In this document: piece after piece, positions 58,701 to 64,000 of the stretch
Position numbering within the stretch: position 1 is the stretch's first letter
Layout of the letters: every line of letters begins with the position of its first letter
Assembly: GCF_958295425.1 (NCBI RefSeq)
Contig: NC_081150.1
Coordinates: forward strand, 12,957,001 to 13,021,000
Origin: Solea solea
Taxonomy: Eukaryota; Chordata; Actinopteri; Pleuronectiformes; Soleidae
Direction of reading: 5' to 3'
Length of the DNA: 64,000 nt
The notes under the pieces: generated by a model
What the model was told of the DNA's origin: nothing
What the model saw: the letters and a program-made list of their open reading frames with translations, nothing else
The model's database searches: none
Translations under genes and position numbers: made by a program

Positions 58701-59000
58701 CCCCCCACCTTTAAATAAACATTGTCACCCATTTTTATTCAAAATTAAGAATGTGGACATTTTCTCAAGGCTCACAGAGAAATCCACAGAACATTTTTCT
58801 TAATGTCCCTCCCTTTGAGAACAAATTACCTACAGTATGAACAGGTATAGGTAACATAACGTGAAAATGCCTTTACATTACATTCTGAGGCATTTAATCA
58901 GTCTGTGTATCTACTCGGGCATTTCACATTTTTCTTTCCTTGCCAGTAGATAATATCAATAACCAGACAATTGGCTACAGAGTATGTCATAAAGACACTC
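55790..59000. other. Spacer between MRPS10 and the Gly/Pro-rich gene
   Basis: No convincing coding exon was found. The only long frame (56728-57072) ends in membrane-like residues, but that end is read out of a MITE (56983-57361). The rest is AT-rich; 58.1-59.0 kb probably holds the 3' UTR of the next minus-strand gene. Confidence 0.5.
56983..57361. mobile_element. Teleost MITE ('GGGCGGTATACC' family, ~380 bp)
   Basis: The left end AGTGTTGGGCGGTATA and the right end GGTATACCGCCCAGCACT are inverted repeats. The right end is preceded by 'TTTTCAGTATGAACC', typical of this fish family. No clear target duplication was seen. Confidence 0.65.
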
Positions 59001-59098
59001 AGACTTTGTATAACACATAAATCAGGGGCATTTCATTCACTGCACCACTTTAGGCCTCATTAACAAATGCTCAGTTATTGTTTTTAGGGCAGGCTGTG

Positions 59099-61370
59099 TT
59101 AAAAGCGTCGGCCACCAGGGGGCCCTGGCCACCTCTGGCCTCTGCCAGGTGGGGGGTGAGGCGGAGGAGCGACTGGTCCATTGTGGTAGCTGTGTAAAAG
59201 GATAAAATCACACATTGGATTCTTGGCTTTGGCCAATAGGGGTACACTCTGATAAGAGCAGCCATCTGAACGATCCCAGTCAGGGACGTCGTCCCCTCTT
59301 TGAAAGGCAAAATACAGTGAAATGTTTTTTTTTTTTGTTTCACACAGTTACATGCACTATTTAGTCAACTAAATTAATATCTTTTAACTCAACAACTGTT
59401 GTCATAAGACAATTTAGGCATTATTTAATTATTAATTATTTGGCAGACTAACTGGGGAGAGATGTGATAATTAAAGTATAAGTATAGACTTTAAGTTATA
59501 ATGAGGCTTAAGAGAAAGGAACAGGAAAGACCTGCAGTTGTGTCACAACCCTCGGTCTCTTTGCTCGCACTGTTCTTCATCCAATACGTCTCAAATGCAT
59601 CCTAGGTGCATTTTAAATCCAATTAGAAATGTTGCAAGGGTGCAAGCAACGTTTAGAGAATTGTGGCTTGCAAAGCTTTAAGCATGATTTTTAATATCCA
59701 AAGAGCTCTTACCCTCTCGGGCCATGGGGGTGGAAGTAGTGCGGAGGTCCAGGAGGTGGCATAACACGTCCTCGAGGGTGACGTGGCCGACCTCTGAAAG
59801 CAGGATGACCCGGAGGAGGTGGTGGAAGGGGTCCATGCCTACACATGTATAAACATGACATCAACATGCTACCAGATAAAGACGGCCAAAAAACCTTGGG
59901 ACCCTCTAGATAAGTTATTGTGTGTTCATGAAAGGCAGTTACCTGGTCATGGGTGGGAATGGGCCTCTGTGGTGCATGGGGGGCAGTGGGGGAGGGGGAG
60001 GGGGAGGGGGAAGAGGAGGACCCATACACATTGGTCCTCCCCGACCTCGATGACCTCTAAGGTCTGGGTAAGGATGCATCCGCCCCATTCCTCTGCAAGT
60101 GAAAGGCACAAAATTACTCTCGCAAGTGAGAGATCATTTTTTTACCCAAATACAGCAAGCAAATAAATCAACAAAGGAAAAACGCAGTTAAATACATTTT
60201 GAATTATTGTTTTTTTAACCATACATCTCTGGATTCACACATACATGTTGCTTCAATGCTCGACATGTTAAACATGATTAGACTGGTTGGCACTTGTGCT
60301 GGAATGTTTTGCATGATGTGATTTGTTTGGCTGAAACTCTAACTAATGCTTAGAAAGTTGAGCACTTCTAAACTTCTGCTGCATGGAAAGGTGAGAAAAG
60401 TGAAGCAATGGACCCACAAGGCAATGAAAGTGGTCCTTGATGCTCCCCTATTGAAAGTGAACAAGAAGTGTTTGAATTTAGCTTTTTTAATTTTTTTGAT
60501 TAACAATTTACCTCCTGGGTGCAAATCCATTCATGGCTCCATGCTTCCTTCCACGCCTCCCTGGTCCTGGTGGACCAAATCCCTTCATCATGCCTTGCCC
60601 ACCACGCATGCCACCACGATTCATCCATCCCCCTCGACCACGACCTTTGAACCCTTGGCCCCTGTGAACATTTTTAAAAAAGGATAAATGTGAGGCAAAT
60701 ATCATCACTATGCAACAACTCAAGTTTAACCAATATGAAATGGTGATGGGGCAAAAGGACACGTCCCGATTTCATTTGTTCATCATTTTTAGCAGACCCT
60801 TAAAGGATACAGACAATTATCTGCTCTCTACAAACATGTTCAAGTGTAATGAAACCCCCAAACCACTTTTCCCCGGTGAAAACCAGTGGATATGGGCGTA
60901 CGTTATTTGCTGATCTAGGTACAACTTTTTACAGTTTAGTCTAAAGTATTGAAATTATACATGTGATAAAACTGCCTCCCCCTATGTTAAAAGCAGGAGC
61001 TGCTGCTCCATCACCTTTCTCTCTCCACCATGTGAAGCAAGGTGTGAGCAGCACCTTGTTAGACAGCTGCAACCCTGAGTCAGATTTCACTACCAGACCA
61101 CACTCCCTCATTGCTCTGCATTCTCCCTCCTCCTCTCTCTCTCTAACTCAGGTCTCAGCCCACGTCTTTTACATTTTTCAAAATCAGGCATTAGACAGAG
61201 TTAGCTGCAGAAGAAGGGGTTTAGTTACACTTCAAATGCCTGTAAAGATAGTATCAAACTGCAAAAACCAAGAGCACAGACCAGAATTTGTTGTCATTTA
61301 CAGGTTTCTCCGATTCGTTTTTGGAAGGTTTTGAAGTTTCTGTTATCGCCTCTCCTTTGTCTCCATCCAT
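59099..61370 (-). CDS. Unrecognised Gly/Arg/Pro-rich (RGG-type) protein gene, 5 coding exons seen, one link unresolved
   Basis: Exons in transcript order: 61370-61302 (starts with ATG directly after the acceptor; MDGDKGEAITETSKPSKNES), 60661-60512 (GQGFKGRGRGGWMNRGGMRG), 60092-59943 (HPYPDLRGHRGRGG... polyPro), 59838-59713 (HGPLPPPPPGHPAFRGRPRH), 59189-59099 (YHNGPVAPPPHPPPGRGQRW ... GGRRF stop). Exons two to five join in phase with good borders and give ~170 residues. The first exon ends at GTAAAT in a phase that does not fit exon two, so a small linking exon or a weak alternative donor (about 61275, GTCTGT) is needed. RGG/RG and proline-rich text suggests a nuclear RNA-binding or condensate protein, with Arg methylation likely. 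I do not recognise the family; no folded domain is visible. Confidence 0.6.
59988..60020 (-). repeat. Polyproline run in the Gly/Pro-rich gene
   Basis: A GGGGGA repeat on the plus strand, (CCTCCC)n in the gene, encodes about 9-10 consecutive prolines after MCMGPPL. It is nearly a pure hexanucleotide repeat, so its length may vary between individuals. Confidence 0.7.
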
Positions 61371-63239
61371 CTGAAATGATTCAGGTCAATAATTAAAGTG
61401 GCAAGCAATTTAGTGAAAAGGAACACACACGAGACATAAGCTAAAACATGTGCTTTGCTCTTGTAAGACTTGCAAACATACTCCATAAAAAATAGCAACA
61501 GACGAAAAAACTAGGCAATTTAGCTTTTAAAAAATAAATTCTTTGCAGGTGTGAGGTAATCAGCCATGGAAACAAATGGCAGCCCAATTCAATCATAGTT
61601 TGAATTTATGACACAATTTACAATCTGCTACAGATGACTTTAAACACAGTATTGCTCCATGTCACCTCAAACTGGTTTCTTGACAACATGGGTTGACTGT
61701 ACTACAGTAATATGTGAATATAGTAAATCACCTTTGGTGTGTTGCAGAATGGGAGATTGACAGCAGGAATGTGTAACATTACATGCATAAGCTGTGTAAT
61801 GCAATCATGTGGGCATGAACCAGAATCTGAAAGGAATGGGTATGGGTTGGGAGAAATTATATGTTTTCCAACATTCAAGAGAGTGTATTTTGATATTAAC
61901 ATACATGTATTCTTTATCAGAAATTGCTTGAGGCATGTGGCTTTATTGTGTGAAACAAGGTGTTGCTTAAATGTCACCCAGCCGCTTGTGGAAACATGAA
62001 ACCTCAGCATAACATTGTTGTAGGACTGGATATCCTGATACCCTGATAAATCACACTGAAAACAAGTGACAGGTTTGCAAGTTAAGCATGTAGAACTGCA
62101 TGTCATAGTCAGTCACAACAAAATTATTTATAATCCTACAGGTTAGACCACTAGTGTAAAATGTAGTAAGAGCCAAGGAAACACTGGAGTGTGGAGTGAG
62201 TATCTACGTCCGGAAAGTTATACCAGAGAGTTATAAAAGGAAGGTTGGGTGTTAAGTATGAAAATGGAGGAAGATGCATGAAATATGCTTGTTTGAATTA
62301 GGGTTAGGATTTGATTTAAAGCAAGCACTCTTGCGTTTCCATTCCAACACAATGTTTTTTGTTTTTTCTTATTAAAAAAAGCATTTTCTCCTAAACTGAT
62401 TAAAACATTCTTACTTCCTGAATTGTTGGCCTAAATGAATACAAATCTGAAAACTATTTCAATTTGAAATGAACATGATCAAAATCTTAATTCAACTAGA
62501 ATGTCTGCATTTTCACTTTCCTGACAAATGCTCCTCAAATTTATCTATATAAGTGTTGTATATTGTTGAAATGTTGATATTTTATTTTTATTGTGCAGCC
62601 TTCACTAATAGGGTAAACAATATGCATCTGCAATATTCATTCTAAACACACTTATATTGCCACTACACCTATAAATATACATTTAATGCCCTTTTGATGT
62701 ATTTTCCACGTAATTAAATGGGAAACAGGCAATTTTTGCACATTTGTTTTGAGTTGAAACGCCATCGCTTTGGATGCATTGTGTATTCGTCTAAGTTTTT
62801 ACAGTAAATAAGTGTGTGAAGCCAAAGGCACGTCGAGCGTCATGGAAACGATTTATCCTCCTCCGTAGAAGCGGCTGGAGGAAGCTGTGTGTAAAGCTGT
62901 GTGTGAGCTACGTGTCCCCGTTTTCACATTCACTTCAAATCTCTCAAATCCACTTCACACTGGTAAACATTAGGGAGCTAATCCCAAGCACAGTTGGCTA
63001 AATTACACTGCAAGGCGATGGGGACGAGGCCCCGTCTAATTCCTGGAATTCGCATCGCAGAGCAGACGTCGAAAATACTATTCTGTGTTCAAAACAGCTT
63101 TTAACACATTAACAGATACTAAACAATATAAATAAACAGACAAAATTATGAACAAATATGCAGTTGAACGGCTGTTTTTTTAAAAAAGGGGCGTTCCTGA
63201 GGTTTAAAAATGCTGGAGTGAACCGGATTGATCACTTAC

Positions 63240-63500
63240 ATCACTTGGTGGTGCGGACGAGGTAGCTTTGAATACTCTGTCTAATCCCTAACAAAATATA
63301 AATGTAGAAATGTTCATTTACAAAAGTCCGTACAGCTTCTGTTGCGGCTTCCACGCTTTGAAATGGCGGCTGTGAGGACGTTAGGTCTAAACGCATCCCT
63401 GATTGAGATTCCTGTGAGGAGAAATGCAATATGTGAAAGTCTCCACCCACCTTGGGAAATACTAGTATCTGATTGGCTGCTTATTGCTGTCATTCAAGTC
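63240..63500 (-). promoter_or_regulatory. Promoter and non-coding first exon of the Gly/Pro-rich gene (YY1-type)
   Basis: A strong minus-strand donor (GTGAT|GTAAGT, low edge 63240) closes an exon with no sensible reading frame. Near its likely start, the minus strand reads CAGCCGCCATTTC (63361-63373), a YY1-type core as found at transcription starts of housekeeping genes. A CCAAT box (AGCCAATC on minus, about 63470-63477) lies about 100 bases upstream. Confidence 0.5.
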
Positions 63501-64000
63501 TGTGAGGTATTCCGAGCATTATGATTGGATGAATGGACTGACGTACCTCCCCAACTGTCAAATTAACACAAACCACACAGTTATTAAAGGTATTCAAGTG
63601 GAAAATTGTGAATTATGTAAATAATAAAGGGTTAAACGTCTTATACCTGAAATAAATAGGCAAGCAATTTAATAGTTTGCTGGTCCTTCACAAAAGCAAC
63701 AATTATTTAATAGCTTTATACAAAACAAAACTTCAAAATATCATACAGCTACTTAATTTCTAATATATATTAAAAGCTTAATCATGGAAATGGTTTATTG
63801 TCACTCCCAAACACACATTTAGCATGCACTATGGTGAAATACTACTATCCCATAGATGAGACATAAAAAAAACAATACTTTAAAAACCCACAACAGACAT
63901 TATTTGATATATTTTGTTTCATCAGTGCGGTTGTATTTCATACCCAACAACATATACATCTCAGTTAACAGCAAACTTAGTTTCCAAACACTTAAATCCC
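63500..64000. other. Right end of window
   Basis: AT-rich with no recognised gene or repeat. AATAAA-like hexamers occur but cannot be tied to a transcript. Confidence 0.4.

Noticed and set aside
61702..62106. 134-codon minus-strand frame
   Set aside because: Cys- and Ser-rich text with no domain, lying in the first intron of the Gly/Pro-rich gene. No splice borders fit.
1..64000. CRISPR arrays, prokaryotic operons, integrated viral genomes, tRNA clusters
   Set aside because: None seen. All coding regions are spliced vertebrate genes, and the repeats are fish DNA transposons or simple repeats.

Overview
The window is nuclear DNA of a ray-finned (teleost) fish. Spliced genes with GT-AG introns encode full-length relatives of known vertebrate proteins. 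AT-rich introns and spacers carry typical teleost repeats: Tc1-like remnants, hAT-like MITEs with 8-bp target duplications, and 'CACTTTATTAGGTAC'-type ends. The species cannot be named from the sequence.

Layout, left to right: SERAC1 (+, 16 coding exons, 755-6179); GTF2H5 (+, 7857-8180); two identical U2 snRNA genes (-, 9460-9649 and 10742-10931) in a duplicated block; DYNLT1 (+, 12990-14519); TMEM181 (-, 23725-16332), whose 3' end meets that of DYNLT1; TULP4 (-, 49450-27285, with a non-coding first exon near 51.4-51.9 kb), which has an intron of about 10.8 kb and a 3.6-kb exon carrying long Gln/His, Ala and Pro runs; MRPS10 (+, 53119-55529); and an unrecognised Gly/Arg/Pro-rich gene (-, about 63.4-59.1 kb). 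I reconstructed every exon by eye and checked phase. Six genes give uninterrupted proteins of 659, 71, 113, 449, 1859 and 202 residues (SERAC1, GTF2H5, DYNLT1, TMEM181, TULP4, MRPS10).

SERAC1, GTF2H5, TULP4, TMEM181 and DYNLT1 are also neighbours on human 6q25.3. Here the three-gene block TULP4-TMEM181-DYNLT1 is in the opposite order relative to SERAC1-GTF2H5. The U2 genes and the duplicated SERAC1 3' flank lie at the junction.

The genes share no single pathway. They cover mitochondrial lipid handling (SERAC1), mitochondrial translation (MRPS10), TFIIH transcription and repair (GTF2H5), splicing (U2), dynein cargo binding (DYNLT1), a Wntless-like membrane protein (TMEM181) and a tubby/WD40/SOCS-box protein (TULP4). 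I found no prokaryote-like defence system, CRISPR array or viral genome. The most unusual features are the U2/SERAC1 duplication at a synteny breakpoint, the glutamine/histidine expansion in TULP4, a perfect 65-bp palindrome in a TULP4 intron, and the unrecognised RGG/proline-rich gene.
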